Notes: a model not told the origin generated them from the sequence alone. A stretch of 64,000 bases of DNA from Tubiluchus corallicola (GCA_030141605.1 JAQGDQ010000092.1:554001-618000); one strand, 5' to 3'. Counted from the first letter of the stretch, positions 28,201-38,177 are shown. Numbers and translations are program-made.

Positions 28201-31200
28201 ATATTGTCTATTATAGTATCCTTGAGAGTCGACACTGAGGCGTGCAATTTTGAGAATCCAACTCTTTTTGAATGTGTTGTAGTTACACTATCACTTTGGT
28301 CATAATTTATTTTGCTGATTTCGGTAGGTTTAAATCTTCAGTTGATTTAATTGATTGATTGCATATTTAACCTAAGACAGCTGTTTAAGATAGCCTTGGA
28401 CCTAAGTGCGACTAGGAAATGGTGTAAGACAATAAGGTCTACCAACAGTTTAAAAGCTTAAATCTGTGACCGAAATAGAGTAACACTGAGCTTTGTCAGT
28501 AAGTGGATAGTTGACTACCATGATGACTAGGATGATACATCTGCCGTTTTGCATCCAGCTATTTATTTTGAAGGGAGAGATGTATATGTATCTGAATGTA
28601 CAGCTATGACACCTTTATCGGTTGTGGGTCTTACTATTAATACTAGTAGATTATCATTGATAATAAGTCAAGTTCTGGCCCAACGCAACCATCTACATGA
28701 CTTTTCTATGCTGTACATCTTTCTTCGTTCACCCCTCAAGGACGGTTAATATGTAATTTCAGTCTGACATATTTTATAAATATGCTGAAGGAAATCTGTG
28801 GGGATTTTTTAATGCTTTCATTTTTAGGCCAAGCGTGGTTGCTTTGGATTAATGATATAAATAAAAAAAATGTGCACTGAACGCTTGAAAAATTACTACA
28901 TAAATTTTTGAAAGCCCTTGTTTGACAACTTATGACGATGCAGACTCCATGCATATTTTAAACAAAATCTTTGACGAGTGAAAACGTGCCTTAGTTTGGC
29001 ATTTCAGTGATTTGGAATTCTGAGGTTAGAGTATACTAGAAATTTGCCAGGAAATCTAGTCCATACTAACACCTGACTGGTCTAGTTACCCATTGATGTA
29101 CCGTCTGAATCTAGAGTCACTACCTGCACTGTTATGTTGGCTGGTGCTTTTGAAAAACTGTGTCATATCAATCATCGGTCTCATGACTTGTTCCACAATG
29201 ACATCTGGTACATTTATGAAAGCTGCCATATCTGCGCATAGCCACAACCAAATTTTTAAGCTAAGCCGCTTTAGTTTTCTAATTGTTTTTCCAGATCTCA
29301 GGATGGCGAAAAATTCGCAATATGGTTCATTGGTCACCTTTTATACAGTATTACAAGAAGCAAAAGTATCCATGGGTCCAGCTTGCAGGCCATCAAGGTA
29401 AGTGGAGTCACATGCTCTGTATGATTTCTAATGTGCCTTTTCGGTTTTCGGCAGTAAGATTTTATCTAAATTAATATTTGTAATCATTGATGAAAATTGT
29501 GAAGCAATTTTTGCTTTCGTCTTCATACAGAACCAACACCATATAAATGTACTCGTATGATGCATTAGTTTGTCATAAAATGCAGATATTGCTTATGGCA
29601 TGTCGGATGTAAGAAATATTTGTTCCTAATGATGGACAAAAGTTTTACAGATTTTTAAAAAATTAGTAGATATCGGCAATTTAATTCACTTAAGGCCCAT
29701 GTCAAAGAGAGCCGGACATAATCTGTAAGGCATAAGCTGTAAGTAGAAAAAGCTGCTTTATGGAAAATGAACGTATGCTAACCAATGGTCTCTGTCAGAT
29801 AGATAACCATTTGCCGTTTTCCTTCAACTGCGGTTTGTCTACCATAAGACGTCAGACATAATCCACGGTAGGCTCCTCACAAGCCATTTTGAGCAGTTCA
29901 GAAGGCGCCTTATTATGATATGAATTTGGTATTGAATTTCATTTGTCATAACACATTTTTGGCAATCGCTAATGGATAATTAACACATTTGTGGTTTTTA
30001 GAGTGTACAATTCATTTATATGATAAAAATTCATAATACTGATGTACTAGAAACATTAAGAGGCATCTTAACCCACAACATTTATTTACGACTGCTATAT
30101 TACTACAGTGTACATGAGAAATGTATACTACATGCAGGAGGCAGCATACCAGTGAATCATATTATACAATGTATGCGACTGACAATCTTATTTGAATAAA
30201 ATGATTTGCGAGCATGTTCGTTTTTTCACTTTCGTTATTTAGTTTGCATTTGCGCTTTTTGTTGAACCATATTGCAAGTGGATCCAGTAGTACATGCATT
30301 TTCGACACTTGAATGATTCAGAAAACTGATTTGTGCCTCATGCCACAAATAGATTATGGCAAGACGACTTACTAGTTACACAGAGCAAGGCACATATCGC
30401 GGGTTACGACGTGTTCCTTACAGAAGAAGGAAGACGCCTTATGGCTTATGAATTATGGACTATGGCTTGCTCCTTATGGCTTTCTCTGTGTGACACAAGC
30501 TTATTACTTCTTTTTTTCCTGGATTATTACAGAATTATTTAAGTAATTTAGATTCAGTAATAATATTTTTTAATCTGTAAAAAGTTAATTTGTTCAGAGG
30601 AATGCATCTTGAGATTACATGTACATATTTTTGAACTAGAACTAGAACCAGAGCCATTTGAAATGTCAGCTAACCTTTCATTTTGTGCATTTCAGGTTGT
30701 TTCAAAGCTGGAGACCAGGGCACTATTTTAAAAAAGTACTGCCCAAAAGAAGCAAAATGTTTAGAAAAATTGATGAGCGACATTATGCGACCGTATGTGC
30801 CTCACTTCCAAGGTTCTGTTGACAGAGATGGGGAGAGTATCCTTTACAAGTGCATGTAATTTATTAGAAAAAGATTTTTATTTAAAAAAAAACTTGCTTC
30901 AAGTATACTGGTGTGTAGCAATCTAGTTTCAATGCGGGAAAGATACTTATATTAAGCAGTGGCAAAAGAATAATAGTAATTTAAAGTTCTTTCACAAAGT
31001 GTCTTATTTGGTCCAAATAGCATAAAGTTTTGCGAATACTGCATGCAAATGAGACTTCACGACTTTTGCCATGAATTTTGCAATGATATAGTCTATTATT
31101 GATTATTATTATTAATGTTATTATTATTAAAACTGGCACTTTTCAATCTCAGTGACTAATTTTGTCAGTCAGAAAATCCATTCAGCTTGAAATGCACAAA

Positions 31201-34200
31201 AAAGGGAATGCTAGCTCCATATGTCTGGGCAATGGCATAATCGAATGAAGAACATTTTCTGCGGCAGGATATAAAGAAGGCAAGAAATCCCTGCTTTTTG
31301 GCAATCATTTTCTGCATTACTTTTCTCTTTGTCTGTTAGTTAGCATGTAACTTGTAGAGAAGCATTGTAGCTGCTATAAAAATTCGTACAGTTTGTGTTA
31401 GCAATCATATAACATGTGTAGTCTAATAGTCTCATGTATACCCTTAAATTTTTGTGAAGTCATCATTGGTTTAAAATTGTTTTCATAATGATACTGTTCG
31501 GCCCACATTGATGTAATCTGTTTTTGTCAGTCAATCAGTTAACTGGCTAATTATGATTGTACTTTGTTTGCACAAAGAACATTGTCCTTAACGTAAACTG
31601 CAGAATATGTGAAAATGGAGGATTTACTCGCTGGTTTCGATTCACCTTGTGTCATGGATTGCAAGATTGGCGTCCGCACTTACTTAGAAGATGAACTTGC
31701 CAAAGCCCGAGAGAAGCCCAAACTTCGAAAGGTATTGTTTGTTCATCTTGTTCTCAATCTTTTGTTACTTCCTTCATCATATGTTTTGCTTTCGCATTTG
31801 AAAACATACGGCAAGTCCTGCCTGTAGACCTATAATCTTATTGTTAACTGTAACACGTAAAAATCCTATTAAAGTAGGAACGTGTTACAGAGAATTTTCC
31901 ACAGTCAATTTAACACCTAAACACCAAACCAGATGAATATTCATTCCAACTTGAAGATAGTGTTGATACAGTTTAGTATTCGTTTACCAAACTAAAACTG
32001 TGTATTAGTCCAAAATTGGTACATTAGTCAGGTGAAGATGCAAGCGCAGGTTCCAGTTTAGGTTGCTCTAGTCTATTTGATGTAAATAATTCTTGGAAGC
32101 TTCACATACTTATCCCCCATTTTAGGACATGTATGAGAAAATGATTCAAGTGAACCCAGAGGAGCCTACAGAAGAGGAGCATGCACAACAGGGAGTTACC
32201 AAACCTAGATACATGATCTGGAGGGAAACCATTAGTTCCACAGCAAGTTTGGGGTTCCGAATTGAAGGAATAAAGGTTTGTTGACTTTTTATGTCCTATG
32301 GAGTGCTCAGCATTAGTGCCTCCATTTCTCTTGCTATTTCTTTTATAATGAAAACAGGACAGAAGTTTCATATAAATAAATATGCCCATTTATCACAGGA
32401 AAGCTGTAAAAATTATGCAGTCCTATCTTCATAGTAACATTAATCCTCGACTTTAGCCTCACCTTTTCCTTAGGTCACGTTGTAGCAGCCTCTTAGTGAT
32501 AGAAATCATTTAATCAAAATTGAAAATTTGAACAGGATTAAAATCGCAGGGTTTTCAGGGCCTGTAAGTAGGACTCGGTCATGTGGATTAAACATTTCAA
32601 GTGGGTTCAAATGCTAGTGCATACATTATTTAAGACATTATTGTATTATTAAACAAAACTTATTTGTATTTGTAAACAAAACTTATTTGTATTTGCAGCA
32701 TTCTGCACCTTGTACTCATCAATGCAGGAAGCATGTTATACGTCTTAAAAATTGTTTATAGCTATCTTTGGTAAATTTTACATCAGGGCAAATTATACCG
32801 GTCATATGGATTAAACATTTTAAGTGGGTTCCAATGCTAGTGCACACATTATTTAAGACATTATTGCATTATTAAACAAAACTTATTTGTATTTGCAGCA
32901 TTCTGCACCTTATACTCATCAACGCAGAAAGCAGGTTATATGTCTTAAAAATTGGTTGTAGCTATCTTCGATAAATTTTACATTAGGGCAAATTATACAA
33001 CAAAGCATTGGTATTTTAACTGCATAAAATGGTGGGTAACTGTGAACTGCCAGAACACTGATTGATTAAATGTGCAGCTTATTATGTGCTTGCCATTTTA
33101 TCCATGTTAAAATGTAATGTGGTGTATGCTGTAGTGTATAGGCAGTTTTTCATCTGGGATTTAATTTGCATAGCCAGTTTAGTTTTTATCTGCTTAATTA
33201 GTATTATAATTATGCTTGCCAATAGTTTCTTAATTTGTTTTTCAATTTTGATTTCAGTGTATTTTTATGTACAGTCACCCTCGGATATAAGGAACACCTT
33301 GGGACCGGAAAAAACCGTCCCTTATATCAGATGTCCCTTATAGCCGAAGTTGAGTCAGAACGAGGATGTATCTAGACCTATACTTTTCTGTACTTTTACT
33401 CATATTTTTATGGATTATTGCTACACTGTACTTTTACTCATATTTTTATGGATTATTGCTACACATTCAGGGCAAACGGTATGTAGGAAGCTCCTTCAGT
33501 GATGCGAGATGTATGTGACCGCGGAAACCGAGCTGTTCGAAGGCCGAGTTTGCGAAAAATTGAGGTTAAAAATCGATCAATTTCGCTTTAATCATAGGGT
33601 CCCTTATATGCGAGATAATTTACCTGGGTTTCTATTATGCGGGACCTGAAGATATCGTCGCTTATAACCGAAAGTTCTTTATGTCCGAGTATATTATATA
33701 TGAAGATTTTTACATAGGAAAAATGTTACGAAAAATCGGGACTTGTGTTGGTGGTATAAGCGAGTGTCCCTTATAAACGAGTACCTCATACCCGAGGTTG
33801 ACTGTATATGGCTTTGGGAGACCGGGTTGGTTTAATTAGCGGTGGTGGGTTACTCCAATGTTATTAGAAAACCCAAAATAAGTACATTTCTCTGCTTGTA
33901 GGTAAAACTTATTATCTATAGTTTGGTTTTTGTAAAACCATACTAATTAAACACCCTAAGTGACATTCGGATCTGTGACATTGTAAAATATTCCGTTCTG
34001 AGTGTATTACTCAGTTCTCAACATACATTGTTATAGATTATTGAATGTGATTGTGAGTGCTGTTCAGAGGTGGAATAAAATTTTCTTAAGGACTACTTCA
34101 AATGTCATTACAAAAATTATAATGGTTTTTCATCTCGATATCTTAGTACCATTGGCGAGATTTTTCTGTGGTAACTAGTCACTTGACGTTTGTTTGTTTG

Positions 34201-35953
34201 TTTATTCCAGAGAGCCGATGGCTCATCAACGAAAGACTTCAAAACAACCAAAACCAGAGAACAGGTTACGCAAGCCTTTAAGGATTTTATTGGCACAAAC
34301 AATGAGATTACAGTGAGTCATAGAAACTGGGTAGTTAAACAGTTAGTGATTCGTATACTGATACTGATTTTGAGTTATTAAATGAATCTTTGACTATTAT
34401 GGTATATCCATGCAACGAGTTCAAATTTTCTCAAAAAACGTTAGTTTAACTATGGTATGAGTCATATAACCAAAGAAGTTGATTATTGTAGCAACTAGTT
34501 AAAGTCCGTCTTAGTAAGGGCTGTCCAGCAAGCCATTAATGCAGTTTGTGTGACCAGTTTAGAATCAGCGTGCATTGATAGAATTAATATCGAAATTCTT
34601 GTCAAGATGCTGAATTTATGATTTCCTGATCTTCTATGTTAGTTGATAAAATATTTATTTTTATAGAATTTTTATTACTTAAAAATTTTAATCGAAACTT
34701 TGATAAAGATACATTTGTTGCTAAACACTTTCCTAACAATAAAAAATTTTCTTTACAGAAAAAATACATTAGAAGATTAAGAATTTTTATTACTTAAAAT
34801 TTTGATTGAAACTTTGGTAATGATCTTAACCACAAAAAATTTTCTTTACAGAAAAAATACATTAGAAGATTAAGAGCTATTCGAACCACATGCGAAAATT
34901 CCCCATTTTTCCAACATCATGAGGTAAGAACAAAGCGTATTGTATTTAGTACGTTTCGGTTAAGTATTAATTTATTAGTAATGTAAAATGTTGTATATTT
35001 TGCTACAGAAATAAGTGTATGCCATACCAACATTTAATTGTTAATTGTTGATTCTGTTAACTAATGTGATATTAATCAATTTGTTATTGAATAATGCCAT
35101 CTCATTTGTTTTAAAATGATCACATTATCAGTAACATGAAAAATAAATTTTAAGAAAAATTTATATGTGCATATGTAAAACCTGCAATAAGTGCATTACT
35201 GTTAGTTCTTCGATTCTTTTCGTTTCTCATTTAATTTTGTTTATTGTGTTATTGTGTATTTTACCAGTAAGCTGTATCAGTATTGCACTTTGTATAATCT
35301 TAGCCTTTTTTATCATTTTATTGTTTACAGCTAATGTCTTTTAATTGTCTTTTTATTATAAATGAAATTTTATCCAGTTTTTTAACTGAAATTTTTGTAT
35401 GACAATGAACCTTTATTTATCTATTTATCTTTGCCTAGCTGCTTGTATCCTGTTGGTGACTGACTGTTAACTGCGTTGGTAATTTGATATCTGCTGTGTG
35501 AGATTCATTTTGCTTTGACTTATATTTAGCAACTTTTTGCATGACACCATTCTTTAAACACAATCGAATCCTTTGTTAATTTTACCTACTTAAACACTAC
35601 GCTGTGCTCAGCACATACTTTACCAAAATGACTAACATACACAGTAATTTTTATCTCCAGTTATTTGTATTGATTATCTTTTTGTGATTAATGTTTTCAA
35701 GATGTTTATTTATTCTTTCCAGTTAATTGGTTCCTCACTCCTGTTCGTCCATGATCATACAGCCCTGGCAAATGTGTGGGTGATCGACTTTGGCAAGACC
35801 TTGCCCATTCCACCGGGCACATCCATTACTCACAGAGACCCCTGGATTGAGGGCAACCATGAAGACGGGTATTTGTTTGGGGTTGAAAATATACTAGACA
35901 TTTTGCAGTCAATATCGTCAGAATCAAACGCCAAGACAAAGTTGGAGTCTTAG
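9252..35953 (+). CDS. ITPK: Inositol-1,4,5-trisphosphate 3-kinase (ITPK), multi-exon gene, long isoform
   Basis: Phosphorylates Ins(1,4,5)P3 to Ins(1,3,4,5)P4 in the cytosol, ending IP3-driven calcium release. Joined exons: 9252-10226, 29295-29397, 30696-30836, 31604-31731, 32126-32275, 34211-34312, 34852-34923, 35723-35953. All junctions are GT-AG and in phase, giving 633 aa. The first 325 residues are Ser-rich and low complexity. Residues 326-360 contain [14 protein letters not shown] and YPWVQLAGH, matching the calmodulin-binding/early kinase region of animal ITPKs. The inositol-phosphate kinase signature PCVMDCKIG lies at 421-429. Further family motifs are [51 protein letters not shown] and the metal-binding IDFGKT (578-583). 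Family assignment is near certain. Which first exon is used when is inference: two others (13620 and 19333) splice in the same phase and would give proteins of 374 and 455 aa. Confidence 0.93.
11100..11166. repeat. AT-rich palindromic tandem repeat
   Basis: TATATA tracts alternate with GTATAATGTATACATATAT, present twice in tandem and self-complementary. Likely to form cruciforms or hairpins. Confidence 0.85.
11384..11830 (+). mobile_element. Possible decayed Penelope-like (GIY-YIG) retroelement fragment
   Basis: Two broken plus-strand frames. The first (about 11442-11600) reads [18 protein letters not shown] and [14 protein letters not shown]. The second (11576-11785) reads [14 protein letters not shown], then [16 protein letters not shown] and DRYNEYR. 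The order CxLCxxxYIxxTxR, then RxxEY/H, resembles the C-terminal GIY-YIG endonuclease region of Penelope-like elements, following a segment like the end of their RT. The match is weak; an unrelated relic is possible. Confidence 0.35.
13620..13817 (+). CDS. ITPK: ITPK alternative first coding exon B (66 codons)
   Basis: ATG at 13620 ([19 protein letters not shown]) runs 66 codons to a donor ACTCAG/GTATTC, phase 0, matching the phase-0 acceptor at 29295. The peptide is basic, with a Cys/Arg-rich stretch ([18 protein letters not shown]). Read past the donor, the frame meets a stop after only a few codons. It would give a 374-aa kinase. Assignment to ITPK rests on position, strand, phase and donor, not on similarity, so an unrelated small ORF is possible. 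Confidence 0.5.
15782..15794. repeat. Poly-G run (13 G)
   Basis: Uninterrupted G13 in AT-rich sequence; a G-quadruplex-prone or length-variable tract and a possible sequencing weak point. Confidence 0.9.
19333..19773 (+). CDS. ITPK: ITPK alternative first coding exon C (147 codons)
   Basis: The first ATG of the frame is at 19333 ([16 protein letters not shown]). The frame continues to a strong donor CGCTCG/GTAAGC at 19773/19774, phase 0, again matching the acceptor at 29295, and would give a 455-aa isoform. The frame is also open upstream to a TTG at 19300, but the ATG is the likelier start. The peptide has no recognised domain. It contains an acidic CDCDDC cluster and ends in a basic SHRGSVRS. 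The long open frame ending at a consensus donor supports a real exon. Confidence 0.62.
24197..24535 (+). CDS. Hypothetical single-exon ORF in ITPK intron (112 aa)
   Basis: Not recognised. ATG at 24197 ([15 protein letters not shown]) runs to a TAA at 24533-24535. The product is Ser/Arg/Lys-rich, with [12 protein letters not shown] and TRRRPSD segments and a Ser/Asp-rich tail ([16 protein letters not shown]). Its base composition is visibly GC-richer than the flanks. It lies between candidate ITPK first exons, but no in-frame consensus donor is visible and it has its own stop. It could be an intronic gene, a 5' leader ORF or a chance ORF. Confidence 0.35.
   Translation: MIEQETSYYIQNESVTAVVRLPPKKLKSCLKKKLVNVETSASADVVVPLPRRITSPRGSIDLTRRRPSDTTSNYISKFYWDKARRNSSTGTSDSETNCDDPEATSISTSHSP
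25937..26029. repeat. Two-copy tandem duplication, 51-bp period
   Basis: ATTTTTAGTGGACGGGCGAT and the following TCTGGATTATCTCCTTA occur at 25937-25987 and again from 25988, just upstream of the ORF at 26129. The copies differ at a few bases. Confidence 0.88.
26129..26584 (+). CDS. Candidate fourth ITPK N-terminal exon, or small hypothetical ORF (151 aa)
   Basis: ATG at 26129 ([16 protein letters not shown]) stays open to a TGA at 26582-26584. Near residues 105-122 it reads [18 protein letters not shown] and then VRKVSF. This resembles the end of ITPK exon A ([16 protein letters not shown]), where A splices. Possible phase-0 donors are AAA/GTTTCA (after 26494) and AAG/GTTGGT (after 26527); both are weak. 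It may therefore be another ITPK first exon, read through to the stop if unspliced, or an independent short gene. Confidence 0.42.
   Translation: MMTNRTDIVESTDTVQSDVSALVMLPAVAKRRSGSVDAPNPNLFAQKNGMDKLTPLPSSLRKGTECEVKVLRPRKISQPRTHVTAVKVVAEDVDGDRVGVDWQDDWSDDSDWEVEANVVVRKVSFLPPPIPKKVGAVSEFLDFHQNVADKL
27042..27119. repeat. Perfect 39-bp tandem duplication
   Basis: TTAAGGAGTTTATTAACAAC followed by TAGTATAGCTAGACTAGCC occurs twice without mismatch (27042-27080 and 27081-27119), suggesting a very recent event. Confidence 0.95.
27295..27715. mobile_element. 421-bp foldback (long inverted repeat) element
   Basis: The left arm starts GACATCTAAAAA, with TTTTTACCAGAATGTAG following. The reverse complement of the right end starts GGCATCTAAAAA with TTTTACCAGAATGTAG. 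Similarity continues through AGCCAAATAT-like, CAATTTAACTTACA and AACATTGTTA blocks to a central CAGAGCCAGACC / GGCCCTGGTTCTG palindrome, leaving a loop of only about 10 nt. It looks like a foldback MITE; the superfamily is unknown and no clear target duplication was seen. Confidence 0.8.
29295..29397 (+). CDS. ITPK: ITPK exon 2 (first common exon; calmodulin-binding/kinase start)
   Basis: Acceptor ttttccag/ATC and donor CAAG/GTAAGT; enters in phase 0, leaves in phase 1. Encodes [16 protein letters not shown] and [14 protein letters not shown], strongly matching the basic amphipathic segment and kinase start of animal ITPKs. Confidence 0.92.
30696..30836 (+). CDS. ITPK: ITPK exon 3
   Basis: Acceptor gcatttcag/GT, donor GAGA/GTATCC, phase 1 to 1. 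Encodes [20 protein letters not shown] followed by the helix [18 protein letters not shown] and VDRDGE. This is the N-lobe, including the conserved ILKK strand that supplies the ATP-contacting lysine in the family. Confidence 0.9.
31604..31731 (+). CDS. ITPK: ITPK exon 4 (PxxxDxKxG catalytic motif)
   Basis: Acceptor actgcag/AA, donor CGAAAG/GTATTG, phase 1 to 0. Encodes [20 protein letters not shown] and continues [29 protein letters not shown] is the inositol-polyphosphate kinase signature holding the catalytic Asp and Lys; both are present. Confidence 0.95.
32126..32275 (+). CDS. ITPK: ITPK exon 5 (IP3-binding lobe)
   Basis: Acceptor cattttag/GAC, donor ATAAAG/GTTTGT, phase 0 at both ends. 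Encodes [20 protein letters not shown], then [15 protein letters not shown] and LGFRIEGIK. The EEPTEEEHA and KPRYMxWRE motifs are hallmarks of ITPK as opposed to other IPK-family enzymes. Confidence 0.94.
32576..32998. repeat. Diverged tandem duplication, about 220 bp, in ITPK intron
   Basis: Copy 1 (32576-32798) and copy 2 (32799-32998) both run from CGGTCAT.TGGATTAAACATT to GGGCAAATTATAC. Copy 1 also carries an internal duplication of AAACAAAACTTATTTGTATT, explaining its extra ~23 bp. Confidence 0.9.
33272..33804. mobile_element. Non-autonomous Tc1/mariner (pogo-like) transposon, 533 bp
   Basis: The left end is CAGTCACCCTCGGATATAAGG; the reverse complement of the right end is CAGTCAACCTCGGGTATGAGG. 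Both are flanked by TA (33270-33271 and 33805-33806), the target duplication of this superfamily. Subterminal CCCTTATA motifs are repeated in both orientations. There is no transposase ORF. It sits in ITPK intron 5 between 32275 and 34211. Confidence 0.8.
33389..33464. repeat. Perfect 38-bp direct repeat inside the pogo-like element
   Basis: TGTACTTTTACTCATATTTT followed by TATGGATTATTGCTACAC is present twice head to tail (33389-33426 and 33427-33464). Confidence 0.95.
34211..34312 (+). CDS. ITPK: ITPK exon 6
   Basis: Acceptor tttattccag/AGA, donor ATTACA/GTGAGT, phase 0 at both ends, 34 codons. Encodes [19 protein letters not shown] and then FKDFIGTN, corresponding to the KADGSCSTDFKTTRSREQV segment of mammalian ITPKA. 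Confidence 0.93.
34666..34874. repeat. Tandem duplication creating a decoy splice acceptor before ITPK exon 7
   Basis: Copy 1 (34666-34780) and copy 2 (34781-34874) both start GAATTTTTATTACTTAAAA and end in the acceptor TTTCTTTACAG plus the first bases of exon 7 (AAAAAATACATTAGAAGATT). Only copy 2 continues into the real exon. Copy 1 reads [12 protein letters not shown] and then stops. Copy 2 lacks about 20 bp internally. Confidence 0.93.
34852..34923 (+). CDS. ITPK: ITPK exon 7
   Basis: Acceptor tttctttacag/AAA, donor CATGAG/GTAAGA, phase 0 at both ends, 24 codons ([20 protein letters not shown] plus QHHE). Its acceptor and first codons are duplicated about 90 bp upstream as a truncated decoy. 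Confidence 0.92.
35723..35953 (+). CDS. ITPK: ITPK exon 8 (terminal; IDFGKT metal site)
   Basis: Acceptor tattctttccag/TTA; encodes [44 protein letters not shown] and the C-terminus through LES, with a TAG stop at 35951-35953. The Asp of IDFGKT is the Mg-ATP ligand in the family. Confidence 0.95.
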   Translation, partial: LIGSSLLFVHDHTALANVWVIDFGKTLPIPPGTSITHRDPWIEGNHEDGYLFGVENILDILQSISSESNAKTKLES

Positions 35954-37521
35954 GATAATGCTACAGCATGGATGAAAGTATGAGATTGTGTCAGTAGGCA
36001 ATTAATGCAGTCTTGATACCCCAAGACTGTGCGATAAGCTAAGTTCCATGAAATGTGATTTATGCATATTTGGCTGGTAGTGCAGCATTGTGCTGAATTT
36101 ATAATTACTGTAGTCTTAAAGGCTATTTCTATACACTGACTGCGCTGCCATAATGGAAAATTGTAGCTTTCGTTGCATTACAGTGACTGTAAAGAGAACG
36201 GTTGTTGTTTTCATTTACCTCTGTGCCACTCGAATACGTCTTTTTTACTAAACTGTTCTACCTTATTTTCATATTGATACATTTTATATTTTTGAAAATC
36301 AATATTAACTAGTTGACAATGTTTCTGGTGTGGTCAGATTTTGCTGAATGGTTATGCTCAATTAGTGTAACTGATTTCAAAAATAACTGTGGACTATGTC
36401 CTCTACATATTTGTTAACTTGGCCATTTTACATCGGGGTTTTATAGTTGGCATAGTGTACTTTTTATCACAAAAATATGTTTAACAGACAAACTTGTACT
36501 ATTATTGATGAAGTATTTGTTTGCCCAAACAACGTTTATGGTCTTTATAACAGTTAGTCTCTTTCTAAGTAACTGATTACGGAATTACTGAGTTTGATCT
36601 ATGTGCAAATTGCGGAGGCTGCCTTAGGCATCTGATAGAAATGTGTAGATGGTTCAATTTGCTTGAGACTTGTCATTACATCTTCAGATATTTACCAGTT
36701 TTTCTAGGTATGTATAAATATTGCACTAATATTTGCTTTTTAGGACAAGCACTGAACCAGTATATCCTTTTTACATGTGTTACATTTTTGCACCTTTATT
36801 AGTCGTTTTGTCGTGGGCTGTTGTTGTTTAATTACAATATTACTTTATCACTAGTTTTATAATGTGCCTTACTATCATCATCATTGTCTATAATGTGTTT
36901 TGGTAAGTATAATGTTGAATATGAATAGTGAAGACAGTAGTAAGTATTGTCAATAATGAACACATTAACTTGTCTTGAACTCATGGCTTGTGTAGATTTG
37001 GGACGCTATTTCTTTTGTTTAGTTGTCTCACTTTAGCTATTTTATATTATTATTACTTAAAAGTTAAGTAATGAGGTTTAACACTTTGTAAATCAAAATT
37101 GTTTTTTTAATAAATCAATTTTAAAATGTATATTGATTAACAGCAGTTTATTGATTAACATGCTCTAGTAAATGTTATTAAATTAGCGAGGTGGGTCACT
37201 GAGCATTTTTGCATTAATAATAGTGTTTTTTGTAATGAAAAAGTTATTCATTGGAATTTATAATTTTGATTTGGTGAAGAATTTAATGTTAAGTTGTTGC
37301 ATGCAATGTCTTCTTTTACTGATGATTTTTTTTTGTACAAATCAGTACCTGCCAGCTGTAGATTTTATCACCTCAATTGTGACTTTAAATATACAAGTTG
37401 TAGTGGTTAAGGTTCTTGTCTCGTGCCAGTTGTATGCTCATTATGTTGCACATCAGAAATAATGATGATAATCTTTGTAATGTATTATATTTAAAATGTT
37501 TTTGTTACATTCTGCAATAAA
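35954..37521 (+). other. ITPK 3' UTR with candidate polyadenylation signals
   Basis: AT-rich non-coding sequence after the ITPK stop. AATAAA hexamers lie at 37109-37114 and 37516-37521; either could end the transcript. ORFs here (37223 and 37496) are short, AT-biased and unlike known proteins. Confidence 0.5.
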
Positions 37522-37835
37522 AGATTATCCAATTTTATTCAAGAGATTTCTGTCTTGTAACCTTTATATTTTTAACCTGAACATAAACTATCAATCTTTA
37601 ATTGGCGATAATTTTGTGGGAAAAAATATGTTTCTATTGCTGTGCTGCTTGACCCCTGATCATGATTCGTGGCTCTATTATAATAACAAAGCGGAATTTA
37701 CGTAGCATCCGAATGCGTTTTGAGGGGTGCGGAATAGATAAAATCGGTTTATAGTGTTTCAATGCCGTATGTGTTCCTCTTTTTCTGTAGCTATTCTTAT
37801 TGATTATTTTCCGTATGTGGAAAACCCATCCTGAT

Positions 37836-38177
37836 TAAGGGTGAGCATCGAACGTTCGAACTCCACTGGAACTTAAAATTATAGATTTGAATAATTCAGC
37901 ACTTTAGCCCCTTCTTTATCATTAAAATGTTTTAAACGGCTTAAATTAGCACAATTTAGCTGCAATTTCAGTGCAAAATTTTTAGCAAACTATTAATGGT
38001 TTTAATGCAGAACAAAATGAAGTAATATACATGATTTTTTGTAAGACCACTTTACTAGTGGTTCGAAAATCCTTCAAACTCATTTCGGGTCCGAAATACT
38101 GAAATTGGGTGCGATTCGAATTCGAAAGTCACAGATTCGATTCGAATTCGCTTTCTGCTAGAGAATGCTCATCCCTA
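37836..38177. mobile_element. hAT-type MITE, 342 bp
   Basis: Left end TAAGGGTGAGCATCGAACG; reverse complement of the right end TAGGGATGAGCATTCTCTA. Flanked by a perfect 8-bp direct repeat ATCCTGAT (37828-37835 and 38178-38185), the target-duplication length of hAT. The interior has GATTCGAATTCG palindromes and no ORF. Confidence 0.85.

Larger units (their letters stand above)
10227..29294 (+). other. ITPK large first intron / alternative-promoter region
   Basis: From the donor of exon A to the acceptor of exon 2, about 19 kb. Besides the alternative exons and elements listed separately, the stretches 14000-19300, 19800-24100 and 27720-29290 show only AT-rich sequence and short unrecognised ORFs. 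Confidence 0.6.

Noticed and set aside
32102-32389. 95-codon minus-strand ORF
   Set aside because: Antisense to ITPK exon 5.
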